From DASSBR01 sp035701285 (GTDB lineage: Bacteria; Pseudomonadota; Gammaproteobacteria; Natronospirales; DASSBR01): a DNA stretch of 37,163 nucleotides. The notes under the pieces were generated by a model. It had not been told where the DNA came from, made no database searches, and saw nothing but the letters and a program-made list of their open reading frames with translations. The translations under genes were made by a program, and so were the position numbers. Of the stretch, positions 15,782 to 22,699 are shown piece by piece (within the stretch, counting starts at the first letter, position 1; every line of letters starts with the position of its first letter). Location: NCBI GenBank assembly GCA_035701285.1, contig DASSNT010000017.1:1-37163 (forward strand), written 5' to 3'.

Positions 15782-15967
15782 TCAATCCTCCAGATGGGCC
15801 TGCTTTCGTATCGCCCGAATCAGGCCTTTGCCAAGTTCCTTTTTCGGATGCGGTACGGTAATAGTATGCGGGTAATCGGGGTGGCCGAGCTGGTGATGAG
15901 AGCCGCGCACGCGAATCACACACCAGCCAGCCCGCTTTAGCTCCTTGACCAGTTTTCCGCTGTTCAT
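15782..15967 (-). CDS. hicA: HicA-family mRNA interferase toxin
   Basis: 61 residues from the ATG at 15967 (MNSGKLVKELKRAGWCVIRV), the usual size. The double-stranded-RNA-binding-like fold and active-site histidine are marked by RGSHHQLGHPD (H24 the likely catalytic residue) followed by ITVPHPKKELGKGLIRAIRK. HicA cleaves mRNA and is neutralised by HicB. Toxin first, antitoxin second is the standard hicAB order. A perfect palindrome containing a consensus -10 box lies 5 nt before the start codon (see next entry). The pair sits in a repeat-rich accessory pocket. Confidence 0.93.
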   Translation of the reverse strand: MNSGKLVKELKRAGWCVIRVRGSHHQLGHPDYPHTITVPHPKKELGKGLIRAIRKQAHLED

Positions 15968-15971
15968 GGAG

Positions 15972-15986
15972 TGTGTATTATACACA
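15972..15986 (-). promoter_or_regulatory. hicAB operator/-10 palindrome
   Basis: tgtgtat-t-atacaca is a perfect 7-1-7 palindrome. On the minus strand it contains TATAAT (15977-15982). A start of transcription 6-8 nt downstream would fall only a few nucleotides before the hicA ATG, giving an almost leaderless message. The best -35 at 17 nt spacing is GGCACA, a poor match. A palindrome over the -10 is what an autorepressing HicAB complex would bind; that is inference. Confidence 0.55.
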
Positions 15987-16128
15987 TTAAGGCAGAAAAT
16001 GTGCCGTTGAAAAACAGCGAAGGTGGCCGATACTTCATTGGTTTGTAGAGGCTGCCGAAAAGGCATCGCGTCGAAAACCGGCCTTCAACCTGAGCCCAGC
16101 TCATCCAGCGGGCCTTGCTGACCCTCTA

Positions 16129-16166
16129 TTTAGGCAGGAAAAGGCCAGCGCCCGCTTTTTTTTTTG
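16129..16166. repeat. Tail fragment of the large interspersed repeat
   Basis: Here the tail aggaaaaggccagcgcccgc plus a T run matches the tails of the copies at 15251-15280 and 17165-17200. The rest of the repeat is absent. It lies in the 220-nt gap between the tandem-TonB lipoprotein gene and hicA. Confidence 0.55.
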
Positions 16167-16187
16167 CGCCATGCCCTTCTACATCGA

Positions 16188-16973
16188 CTAAATGGACGTG
16201 CCCTCCCTGGCGTCCTGCGCCTTTTTCTTCTGATGCTGCGGAGCAAGTTTGAACCGATACGTGAAGGTTGCCTCGTAAGGAATCGCCTTGCCGTCGAAAC
16301 GCCGAATCTTGAATTGAGAATGCATCAGGGCTCTGGCGGCTGCCCTGTCGAATACCCCTTTCGGTTTCGATTCGCGAACAACGATACTTTCAGGACGCCC
16401 GTCGGTATCGACGGTAAACCCGAGCGTCACAAAACCCTCGACGTGATCGAGCCATGCTGCCATTGGATAGACAGGAGTCGTTGGTGACGGGGCAACATCA
16501 GGAAGTTTCCGATGCTTCCGCCTCAGCTTCCCCGGCATCTGGAACCTGTAAGAGAAGGTGGCACGCGATGTAACCGGCTGGCCGTTGACAGACCGCGGCT
16601 TGAACTTTGAACGTATAAGTGCCGCGACTGCCGCTCGCACAAACAGCCCATCAGGGGCGGAAAATGCCAGCGCTACATCGCATGGCACCCCGTGGGCGTC
16701 GATCGAAAACTGCAGCACCACAACACCATCGAGGCGACGATAAAAGGCCTCGTTCGGATATTGCGGCGCAATCGCGACTACCGGTACGGCTTCCGTCTCG
16801 TTGTCGCCGCTCATCGGTGCCAGTGGTGCCCTTGATTCGCACACTGGCAGCATGTTGCTCGTGAGTTGGAAATGGCGAGTCTGCGGCTGCACGGTGGACG
16901 CGCATCCGCTCAGGAAGCTGGTGCATGCCGTCGCAACAATCATGAAAAGGGTTTTTCGTTGAAGTTTGTTCAT
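16188..16973 (-). CDS. Lipoprotein with two TonB C-terminal domains
   Basis: 261 residues. The signal ends in a lipobox (FLSGCAS), so the mature protein should be lipid-anchored. Two TonB_C-type domains follow: APQYPNEAFYRRLDGVVVLQ to RSKFKPRSVNGQ, and PVYPMAAWLDHVEGFVTLGF to HSQFKIRRFDGK, separated by a basic stretch (GKLRRKHRKLP). The layout parallels the protein at 9720-10589, but with lipid anchoring instead of a plain signal peptide. A TonB-like coupling role would require contact with the inner-membrane ExbBD complex, for which there is no helix, so a structural or adaptor role is as likely. GAGACAGAG precedes the ATG; the region before that is the repeat copy at 16997-17200, which must contain or abut the promoter. 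Confidence 0.8.
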   Translation of the reverse strand: MNKLQRKTLFMIVATACTSFLSGCASTVQPQTRHFQLTSNMLPVCESRAPLAPMSGDNETEAVPVVAIAPQYPNEAFYRRLDGVVVLQFSIDAHGVPCDVALAFSAPDGLFVRAAVAALIRSKFKPRSVNGQPVTSRATFSYRFQMPGKLRRKHRKLPDVAPSPTTPVYPMAAWLDHVEGFVTLGFTVDTDGRPESIVVRESKPKGVFDRAAARALMHSQFKIRRFDGKAIPYEATFTYRFKLAPQHQKKKAQDAREGTSI

Positions 16974-16996
16974 CTCTGTCTCGCCTCTCCCTTGAT

Positions 16997-17200
16997 GTTG
17001 GGCCGCCTACGGCGCCTGATTTTATTGGGCGCCGGGTTCGGGCCCGGCAGCCGGGTACTTTCGTTTCGGCGAAAGTAACCAAAGCCATTGCTCATGGAGC
17101 TTGGCCCAAAGTGCAGGTTTGGAGCCGGCCCTCCTGGGCCGGCAGCTGTTTTGGACCTTTAGTCATCGACGGGAAAAGGGAAGCGTCGCTTTTCTTTTTT
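16997..17200. repeat. Large interspersed repeat, internally deleted copy
   Basis: Same order as the copy at 14951: gttgggccgcctacggcgcc, gcccggcagccggg, the actttc/gaaagt hairpin, aaccaaagccattgctcatg, then caaagtgc joined directly to aggtttggagccggcc. The long inverted repeat present in the other copy is missing, with the join at a GC shared by both ends. The tail gggaaaagggaagcgtcgc runs into the broken MmeI-like gene. Confidence 0.78.
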
Positions 17201-17202
17201 CT

Positions 17203-17394
17203 GCGTTCGAAGACGTAGCCGTTTTCAAGATTGTCGGGCTTGGCCGGGTCGGGGCGCGGGACGTCGATGAGGTCGCAGAGTTCCGCGAGGAACAGTTGGT
17301 AATTAGCGCGCTCTGCTCCGCCGGACTGCGACCAGCGTTCGATGAAGGCTTCCGTGCGTTGTGAGTCCGTGTGCGAGTCGGACGAGTCGAGCAT
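17203..17394 (-). pseudogene. N-terminal remnant of an MmeI-like restriction-modification gene
   Basis: From the ATG at 17394 about 64 codons match the N-terminus of MmeI-type (type IIL/IIG) fused restriction-methylation enzymes: AFIERWSQSGGAERANYQLF, then LAELCDLIDVPRPDPA and NGYVFER. Intact members are around 900 residues or more. After YVFER the similarity stops and the frame continues into repeat DNA (RRKKKSDASLF), so the nuclease, methylase and target-recognition domains are absent. The break coincides with the tail of the repeat at 16997-17200, consistent with insertion followed by deletion, or recombination between repeats. No activity is expected. Confidence 0.75.
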
Positions 17395-17410
17395 GCTTCG
17401 GTTGAGCCCC

Positions 17411-17437
17411 TTGGTATTTAACCCCCTCTGGTATGAT
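17411..17437 (+). promoter_or_regulatory. Weak candidate promoter for the PdxI-like gene
   Basis: TTGGTA (17411-17416) and TATGAT (17432-17437) are 15 nt apart, shorter than ideal, and lie 33 nt before the ATG at 17470. Confidence 0.3.
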
Positions 17438-17469
17438 ACAGAGCTTCCTCGCCGTGTGCTGAACCCGCC

Positions 17470-18336
17470 ATGTCTGACTTAACTTCCGCCGGCACTTTCA
17501 GGCTCGGCGACTTCACCGTAAACCGGATCGGCTATGGCGCCATGCAGCTCGCCGGGCCTGGCGTCTTCGGACCGCCGAAGGATCGCGAGGCGGCGCTCGC
17601 CGTGCTGCGCGAGGCGGCGGCCAGCGGCGTCAATCATATCGACACCAGCGACTTTTACGGGCCGCACATTACCAATCAACTGATCCGCGAGGCACTGCAG
17701 CCTTATCCGGACGGGCTGGTGATCGTCACCAAGGTCGGCGCGGTGCGCGGCGCCGACGCCTCGTGGCAGCCGGCGCAAAGCCCGGCCGAGTTGACCCAGG
17801 CGGTGCATGACAACTTGCGGAACCTGGGGCTCGACGTACTCGACGTCGTCAACCTGCGCATCACGGGCCACGTCCATGGCCCGGCCGAGGGATCGATCGA
17901 AGCGCAGTTCACCGCGCTCGCCGAACTCCAGCACCTGGGGCTGATCCGGCATCTCGGCCTCAGCAACGTGACGGTGCGGCAGGTCGAGGAGGCGCGGCGG
18001 TTGGGCGAGATTGTCTGCGTGCAGAATCACTACAATCTCATGCACCGCGAGGACGATGCGCTGATCGATAAACTCGCCGCCGACAGCATTGCCTATGTGC
18101 CGTTCTTTCCGCTCGGCGGTTTCACACCGCTTCAGTCTTCGGCGCTGAACGACGTTGCAGCCGGGATAGGCGCGACACCAATGCAGGTCGCGCTCGCCTG
18201 GCTGTTGCGCCGCGCGCCCAACATCGTGCTGATTCCCGGCACGTCGTCCGTGGCGCATCTGCGCGAAAATCTCGCCGTGGCCGACCTGAAGTTATCCGAC
18301 ACGGTATTGGATAAGCTGAACAACATAGCAGACTAG
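17470..18336 (+). CDS. pdxI: Aldo/keto reductase, PdxI (YdbC)-like
   Basis: 288 residues. Long stretches agree with E. coli YdbC as I recall it: GYGAMQLAGPGVFGPPKDRE, NHIDTSDFYGPHITNQLIRE, HDNLRNLGLDVLDVVNLR, and YVPFFPLGGFTPLQSSAL. YdbC has been identified as a pyridoxal reductase (PdxI) that uses NADPH in vitamin B6 salvage. Of the AKR tetrad, D58, Y63 and K88 (IVTKVG) are visible. The strand that normally ends in the catalytic histidine reads VVNLRITGH, so the histidine is not at the usual place, as also in YdbC. The protein is a cytoplasmic TIM barrel. It is divergent from the MmeI remnant; the hotdog gene follows 38 nt later and may be co-transcribed. Confidence 0.9.
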   Translation: MSDLTSAGTFRLGDFTVNRIGYGAMQLAGPGVFGPPKDREAALAVLREAAASGVNHIDTSDFYGPHITNQLIREALQPYPDGLVIVTKVGAVRGADASWQPAQSPAELTQAVHDNLRNLGLDVLDVVNLRITGHVHGPAEGSIEAQFTALAELQHLGLIRHLGLSNVTVRQVEEARRLGEIVCVQNHYNLMHREDDALIDKLAADSIAYVPFFPLGGFTPLQSSALNDVAAGIGATPMQVALAWLLRRAPNIVLIPGTSSVAHLRENLAVADLKLSDTVLDKLNNIAD

Positions 18337-18374
18337 ATGCGAATGATACTTTCCGGTAAGCATCCTGCGTACGA

Positions 18375-18887
18375 ATGAATCTGCTGCGAACACTTGCCGG
18401 GATGGAATGGCTGTCCGAGAAGCGCCGGCTGGAATTGTATCCGCCGTTTTTTTTGATGCGCGCAAAGTTCGTGGACATGCGCGACGGCTGGCGCGTGATC
18501 CGCATCCGGCTGCCGCTGAACACGTTTTCGCGCAACATGGGCGGCGCGATGTTCGGCGGCTGGCAGGCGGCGCTGGCTGATCCGATTGCGGCGTTGTCGT
18601 GCGCGCGCGTGTTTCCGGGCTATTCTGTCTGGACGCGGGCGATGACCATCGATTTCAACTCGCCCGGCAATACTGATCTTGAACTGCGCTTTGAAATGCC
18701 GCCTGACAAGGAGGAAGCGATTCGGGCGCAACTGAAGAAGAACGGCCGCGCAACGCCTCGCTTCGAATATGGTTTCTATCTCGCGGACGGCACCCGCTGC
18801 ACGACCATTCACAACGCCGTCGCGATACGGCCCAAAGGCTACGTGAAACCGACCCGGCACACGCTGGATTTCGACAGCTTGAATTAG
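18375..18887 (+). CDS. DUF4442 / hotdog-fold putative thioesterase
   Basis: 170 residues (MNLLRTLAGMEWLSEKRRLE). The pattern RIRLPLNTFSRNMGGAMFGG followed by WQAALADPIAALSCARVFPG, with a later YSVWTRAMTIDFNSPG strand, fits the DUF4442 branch of the PaaI-like hotdog fold, which is thought to act on acyl-CoA thioesters. No substrate is known. No clear ribosome site precedes the ATG; translation may depend on the upstream gene. The 169-nt stretch after it, up to 19056, holds only T-rich sequence and the ribosome site of the next gene. Confidence 0.78.
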   Translation: MNLLRTLAGMEWLSEKRRLELYPPFFLMRAKFVDMRDGWRVIRIRLPLNTFSRNMGGAMFGGWQAALADPIAALSCARVFPGYSVWTRAMTIDFNSPGNTDLELRFEMPPDKEEAIRAQLKKNGRATPRFEYGFYLADGTRCTTIHNAVAIRPKGYVKPTRHTLDFDSLN

Positions 18888-19056
18888 CACACCCGCATTT
18901 TTTCCGTCAAGCGTTCATCATCCTTGGCGGTCTCCCTGATCGCAATAGGCAAACGCTGCAATTTTGAAAGCGTCCCGTCCTTGTTAACCTTTTTTCGTGG
19001 CTCGCGGTTTTGAGTAATCGCTTTTTTGTCACGCACTTTCTGATAGGAGATAGCCA

Positions 19057-19740
19057 ATGACTAAATGGAATTTAATTTCGGCCGCGGCAGCATTGAGTCT
19101 TGCTGCAACGCCGATGGCGTTCGCGCAGCAGGGCAGTCAGCAGACCAACGCCGCACGACAGTCGCAGGTCAATAACCAGCGCATTCTTCAGGAGCAGGCA
19201 CAAGGCACGGGCGCCAACTTGATGGTAAGTCCGGCCGTCGTCGCTCAGGTCAAGCAGGCGCTGAACCAGGCTGGCTACACCACGGGCCAGGTTGACGGCA
19301 ACTGGAACAAGCAGGCCAAACGGGCGCTGCGGCAGTACCAGCAGGCGCAGGGTCTGGAGCCCACCGGCAACCTCAATTTGAGCACGCTGCTGACGATGGG
19401 TATCTATCAGCAGAACGGCGGCAGCCAGATGAGCGGTGGCTACGGCCAGCAGATGCAGGGCGGCCAGATGCAGGGCGGCTCCTACGGCAGCCAGGGCACG
19501 TACGGCAACACCGGCACCTATGGCAATAGCAGCGGTGTCTATGGCACCAGCAGCGGTAGCTATGGGAACTCCGGCAACTCTGGCACCGGCGTCGGCGGTA
19601 GCGTTGGCGCTGGCGGCACGAGCGTCGGCGGCAATGTCGGTACCAGCGGCATCGGCGGCGACTTTGGCAGCAACAGTGGGAACAACAGCGGCCAGAGCAA
19701 CGGCGGCAATTCGGGTAACAACAACCCGCCGCGGAGCTAA
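19057..19740 (+). CDS. Secreted peptidoglycan-binding-like protein with Gly/Ser/Asn-rich tail
   Basis: 227 residues. Signal peptide ending in TPMAFAQQ; AGGAGA 6 nt before the ATG. After a Gln/Asn-rich linker (QTNAARQSQVNNQRILQEQA) comes one PG_binding_1-like domain at about residues 60-112 (VKQALNQAGYTTGQVDGNWN, then LRQYQQAQGLEPTGNLN). The remaining 100 or so residues are low complexity, with repeats of the type GTYGN/GSYGN and then GG(S/T)VGG. Peptidoglycan-binding-like domains target cell wall, but this one is tied to no catalytic domain. It is a paralogue of the gene at 20672 and lies in a three-gene set with the PRC-barrel gene. Confidence 0.82.
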   Translation: MTKWNLISAAAALSLAATPMAFAQQGSQQTNAARQSQVNNQRILQEQAQGTGANLMVSPAVVAQVKQALNQAGYTTGQVDGNWNKQAKRALRQYQQAQGLEPTGNLNLSTLLTMGIYQQNGGSQMSGGYGQQMQGGQMQGGSYGSQGTYGNTGTYGNSSGVYGTSSGSYGNSGNSGTGVGGSVGAGGTSVGGNVGTSGIGGDFGSNSGNNSGQSNGGNSGNNNPPRS

Positions 19741-19747
19741 TGCCAAT

Positions 19748-19787
19748 GGCATGACCGGCAGCGCCTCCTGGCGCAGCCGGTCATGCC
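19748..19787. other. Strong intercistronic stem-loop
   Basis: Perfect 12-bp arms (ggcatgaccggc and gccggtcatgcc) enclose, after a single A/A mismatch, a 5-bp stem gcgcc-tcct-ggcgc. There is no T run after it, so it is not a typical intrinsic terminator; it ends 10 nt before the ribosome site (19798-19804) of the PRC-barrel gene. Likely roles are protecting the upstream message or partial termination. Confidence 0.7.
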
Positions 19788-19808
19788 GGCCTTGAACGGA
19801 GGAGAATT

Positions 19809-20615
19809 ATGCAACACAAGTACCGAATTCTTGCATCGGGTGCGGCTGTGGCGGCTTGCATGGTGCTCGCGCCACTCGGCGCAAGCGCGCAGCAAAGCGG
19901 GGTTCAAATCCAGGTCCCGAATACGAAAAACGCGCAGTATTACCAAAGCCGCAACCGGACCTATCAGAGCGGCACCGGCATTCACATTCGGGTTCCGCAG
20001 TCGGCCGTGCGCAGCGGCACGGGTGGCACCCCCGTCACCCTGCCGTTTAAGGTGCCGGTGAATGGCGCCGGTGCCGGACTCGGGGCCGGTTCGGGCAGCG
20101 GCGGGCAGTTAAGCAGCTCCCGCTCGTACGACGACACCACCTCGAACGGCACAAGCGGCAATAACGGCTTCCACGGCGCGCAGATGCAGCAGCAAATGTC
20201 GGGCACCGTCAGCGTTACGCCAGCGAGCGGCGGCGTGACCAACGCCGGCACCCATTTGGGCGCACAGGCAAATTTCATAGACGGCCGACAGATCAACGAC
20301 CTGATCGGCGACACCGTCTACAACACACAAGGCCAGAATATCGGCACCGTCAATGACTTCATCGTCAAAAATGGCGTGGTGCGGTATGCCATTGTCGAAT
20401 CGGGTGCGGCTTTCTTCGGCCTGATCCCCGGCAAACAGGTTGCGGTGCCGGTGTCGGAATTGCAATTCAACAACGACAACGCCCATTTGCAATTGGCGAT
20501 GAGCCGACAACAGTTCCAGAACCTGCCTGCGTACAGTCCGAACGGGCACGGCAACGATACGCTGAACGGCGACGGCGCAACCGCCGCGACCGGCGGCAAC
20601 GCCGACAACTACTAG
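19809..20615 (+). CDS. Secreted PRC-barrel domain protein
   Basis: 268 residues. Signal peptide MQHKYRILASGAAVAACMVL to GASAQQ, with GGAGGAG before the ATG. An Asn/Gly/Ser-rich N-terminal region includes VQIQVPNTKNAQYYQ and a similar IHIRVPQSAVRSG. A PRC-barrel-type domain lies at about residues 160-240 (INDLIGDTVYNTQGQNIGTV, then YAIVESGAAFFGLIPGKQVA and VPVSELQF). PRC barrels occur in RimM, photosynthetic reaction centres and many stress-associated envelope proteins; no partner is known here. It lies between two paralogous peptidoglycan-binding-like genes, which suggests a shared envelope role. Confidence 0.82.
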   Translation: MQHKYRILASGAAVAACMVLAPLGASAQQSGVQIQVPNTKNAQYYQSRNRTYQSGTGIHIRVPQSAVRSGTGGTPVTLPFKVPVNGAGAGLGAGSGSGGQLSSSRSYDDTTSNGTSGNNGFHGAQMQQQMSGTVSVTPASGGVTNAGTHLGAQANFIDGRQINDLIGDTVYNTQGQNIGTVNDFIVKNGVVRYAIVESGAAFFGLIPGKQVAVPVSELQFNNDNAHLQLAMSRQQFQNLPAYSPNGHGNDTLNGDGATAATGGNADNY

Positions 20616-20671
20616 TTTTATTCGAGAAGGCATTCAGGAAAGAATGTCTCACGGCAAACAAGGAGAGCGAC

Positions 20672-21124
20672 ATGAAAACATTGTTAACCACTTTCAGTAT
20701 GGCTGCTGCGATGAGCCTGGCGGTGGCCGCGCCGATGGCAGCCGCTCAGCAGAGCGGCAACCAGACGAACGCAGCGCGCAACGCGCAAGTGAATAATCAG
20801 CGCATTCTGCAGGAGCAGGCGCAAGGCACCGGCGCGCCGCTTCATATCAGTCCGGCGGTCGTGCGCCAGATCAAGCAGGCTCTGAACGAAGCCGGATACG
20901 ATTTAGGCCATGTCGATGGCAACTGGGGCAAGCAGGCCAGGAAAGGGCTGCGTAACTATCAGCAGGCGCAAGGGCTTGCGCCGACGGGCCAACTGAACGT
21001 CGCTACTCTGCGCACGCTAGGGGTAAACGTTCTACGGATGCAGCAGAATGGTCCGGCCGGGCAAGCGGCCAATCAGGCCGTCATGCAGGGCGGCGCCAGC
21101 CAGAGCGGTGGGCCGCCGAAATAA
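20672..21124 (+). CDS. Secreted peptidoglycan-binding-like protein, short paralogue
   Basis: 150 residues with signal peptide ending near APMAAAQQ; AGGAGAG 5 nt before the ATG. It repeats the core of the protein at 19057 almost in order: QTNAARNAQVNNQRILQEQA, QGTGAPLHISPAVV, IKQALNEAGYDLGHVDGNWG and LRNYQQAQGLAPTGQLN. The glycine-rich tail of the longer paralogue is replaced by a short Gln/Ala/Gly tail. The duplication encloses the PRC-barrel gene. A terminator-like hairpin follows at 21172. Confidence 0.82.
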   Translation: MKTLLTTFSMAAAMSLAVAAPMAAAQQSGNQTNAARNAQVNNQRILQEQAQGTGAPLHISPAVVRQIKQALNEAGYDLGHVDGNWGKQARKGLRNYQQAQGLAPTGQLNVATLRTLGVNVLRMQQNGPAGQAANQAVMQGGASQSGGPPK

Positions 21125-21133
21125 TCCGGCCTC

Positions 21134-21243
21134 CGTCGTTCCTGCGAAGGCAGGAACCCCAGTCAGATCATCCGTGCGAAGCACACAAGATCAATTTGAG
21201 TGCTTCGCACGGCTTTTATTGGACTGGATACCTGCGTATGACG
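21134..21243. repeat. Composite REP-type element enclosing a terminator hairpin
   Basis: The left arm cgtcgttcctgcgaaggcag continues to ccccagtc; the right arm gactggatacctgcgtatga is its degenerate inverse. The left arm includes the palindrome gttcctgc-gaag-gcaggaac (21138-21157). It lies between two convergent genes. Confidence 0.6.
21172..21220 (+). terminator. Rho-independent-like terminator after the secreted triad
   Basis: Perfect 13-bp arms ccgtgcgaagcac (21172-21184) and gtgcttcgcacgg (21200-21212) are followed by cttttatt. The loop is 15 nt, larger than typical. It stands 48 nt after the stop of the short peptidoglycan-binding-like gene. Confidence 0.65.
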
Positions 21244-21262
21244 GCTATTGGCAAAGGCCTCT

Positions 21263-21880
21263 TTAAATCTCGATCAGGCCGTTGGGCAGTTCATTTACGT
21301 CGTCCGCCGCGCGCGGGTAGTGCGACGCCATCGCATCGCCTATGGATGCGGCTGCCGTGGTGAAACCGTCCGCGACATGGCCTCCTTTAACGTTCGCGGT
21401 GAACGTGTCAACGATGGCCTGCCAGCGCTCTTCGCCGACATTGGCGTGAATACCGGCATCGGCGACGATTTCAACGTGGTGTTCCGCCGCCGACACGAAC
21501 AGCAATACGCCGGAGTGATTTTCGGTGCGGTGGATACCGCGCAGGTAAAACTGTTCATATGCCGCTTCGCTCGCGCGGGCGCGGCGAATATGTTTCGGCA
21601 CGAGTCTCGGGCGTACGCTGTCCCTGAAGCAAATCAGCGCCGCGACAATGAATACAGCTATCTGCAAAGCATAGCTCGCGAGCAGCCCCCAGTCGGCGCC
21701 GGCCACCAGCAGTGCCCCGGGCACGATCAGCCCCGCGACCGCCGTCCACAGCATCGGAAAGAACAGGTACGGCGCGCTGGCTTCAGCCAGCACCGCGACG
21801 AATTCGCCGCTGGTTTTGCGCTCGGCGGCGGCGATGGCTTCGCTGACGCGGGTTTTTTCTTCTGCGCTCAGAAATGACAT
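21263..21880 (-). CDS. TPM-domain membrane protein
   Basis: 205 residues from the ATG at 21880, which overlaps the TAA of the preceding gene (TAATG); a TTG two codons earlier is less likely. The TPM (TLP18.3/Psb32/MOLO-1) pattern is split: an N-terminal part (EEKTRVSEAIAAAERKTSGE), two membrane helices (PMLWTAVAGLIVPGALLVAG and SYALQIAVFIVAALICF), then the second part (GVLLFVSAAEHHVEIVADAG, IHANVGEERW). Related proteins are encoded beside lemA in many bacteria; their role is not established. It is the last gene of a three-gene minus-strand operon. Confidence 0.82.
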   Translation of the reverse strand: MSFLSAEEKTRVSEAIAAAERKTSGEFVAVLAEASAPYLFFPMLWTAVAGLIVPGALLVAGADWGLLASYALQIAVFIVAALICFRDSVRPRLVPKHIRRARASEAAYEQFYLRGIHRTENHSGVLLFVSAAEHHVEIVADAGIHANVGEERWQAIVDTFTANVKGGHVADGFTTAAASIGDAMASHYPRAADDVNELPNGLIEI

Positions 21881-22671
21881 TACCAACTCCCCGAGGCGCC
21901 GCCGCCCCCGAACGAGCCGCCGCCGCCCGAGAACCCGCCGCCGCCAAAGCCGCCTCCACCGAAACCACCGCCGCCGAAGCCGCCGCGTCCGCCCATCATG
22001 CCGCCCATCAGTCCGCCAAGCAGCAGGCCCGTGCCCAGGCCGGGGCCGCGCCGGTGGCGTCCGAAGCCGCCCGGTCCGCGCGGGCCGCGGCCGAACAGCA
22101 TCGGCAGAAAGCCAATGCCCAGCATCAGCAGCATCAGCAGGCCGCCGAACGAGCGATGGCGGGTTTCGTGCGTCTCGCGCGGCTTGAACTTGCCCCCCAG
22201 CGCTTGCAGCACCGCGTTCGTGCCGGCGACGATGCCGGCCTGGTAATCGCCCTGTCGGAAGTGCGGCAGGATGATCTGGTCGATGATGTTGAAGGTCAGC
22301 GCATCGGTGAGGCGGCCTTCGAGGCCGTAGCCGACTTCAATGCGCACCTTCTTCTGGTTCGGTGCGACGATCAGCAGCGCGCCGGTGTCCTTGCCTTTCT
22401 GGCCGATGCCCCAGTGGCGGCCGAGTTGATAGCCGTACTGGTCGATCGGCAGGCCGCCGAGGTCCTTCAGCGTCACGACGACGACCTGCGTGCCGTTGGC
22501 GCGCTGGTAGGCAGCGAGCTTGCGGGTCAGTTGCTGCTGCACCGATGGCGAGAGCAGACCCGCCTGATCGACCACCCGGCCGGTCAGCGGCGGGAACTCG
22601 GGCTGCGCGGCAAACGCGAAGGCGCTGAATGCGAGCAGGCAGCAAAGAATCGGTATTCGTAAATTTCGCAT
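21880..22671 (-). CDS. TPM-domain protein (YgcG family), exported, membrane-anchored, Gly-rich tail
   Basis: 263 residues from the ATG at 22671. Signal peptide MRNLRIPILCCLLAFSAFAF; TPM domain at about 30-150 (LTGRVVDQAGLLSPSVQQQL, VVVVTLKDLGGLPIDQYGYQ, KKVRIEVGYGLEGRLTDA, then a helix-rich end), a membrane helix (GGLLMLLMLGIGFLPMLF), and a tail made of GGFGGGG repeats. This is the usual YgcG layout. It lies 28 nt after lemA and overlaps the next TPM gene by 1 nt. The glycine-rich tail is probably exposed outside the inner membrane. Confidence 0.88.
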   Translation of the reverse strand: MRNLRIPILCCLLAFSAFAFAAQPEFPPLTGRVVDQAGLLSPSVQQQLTRKLAAYQRANGTQVVVVTLKDLGGLPIDQYGYQLGRHWGIGQKGKDTGALLIVAPNQKKVRIEVGYGLEGRLTDALTFNIIDQIILPHFRQGDYQAGIVAGTNAVLQALGGKFKPRETHETRHRSFGGLLMLLMLGIGFLPMLFGRGPRGPGGFGRHRRGPGLGTGLLLGGLMGGMMGGRGGFGGGGFGGGGFGGGGFSGGGGSFGGGGASGSW

Positions 22672-22699
22672 GTCGTTCCAAATCACAGAGCACGCACGC

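Noticed and set aside
15780..15923. A 48-codon N-terminal extension of hicB
   Set aside because: It overlaps hicA in another frame; the ATG at 15779 has GGAGG and the family's normal N-terminus.
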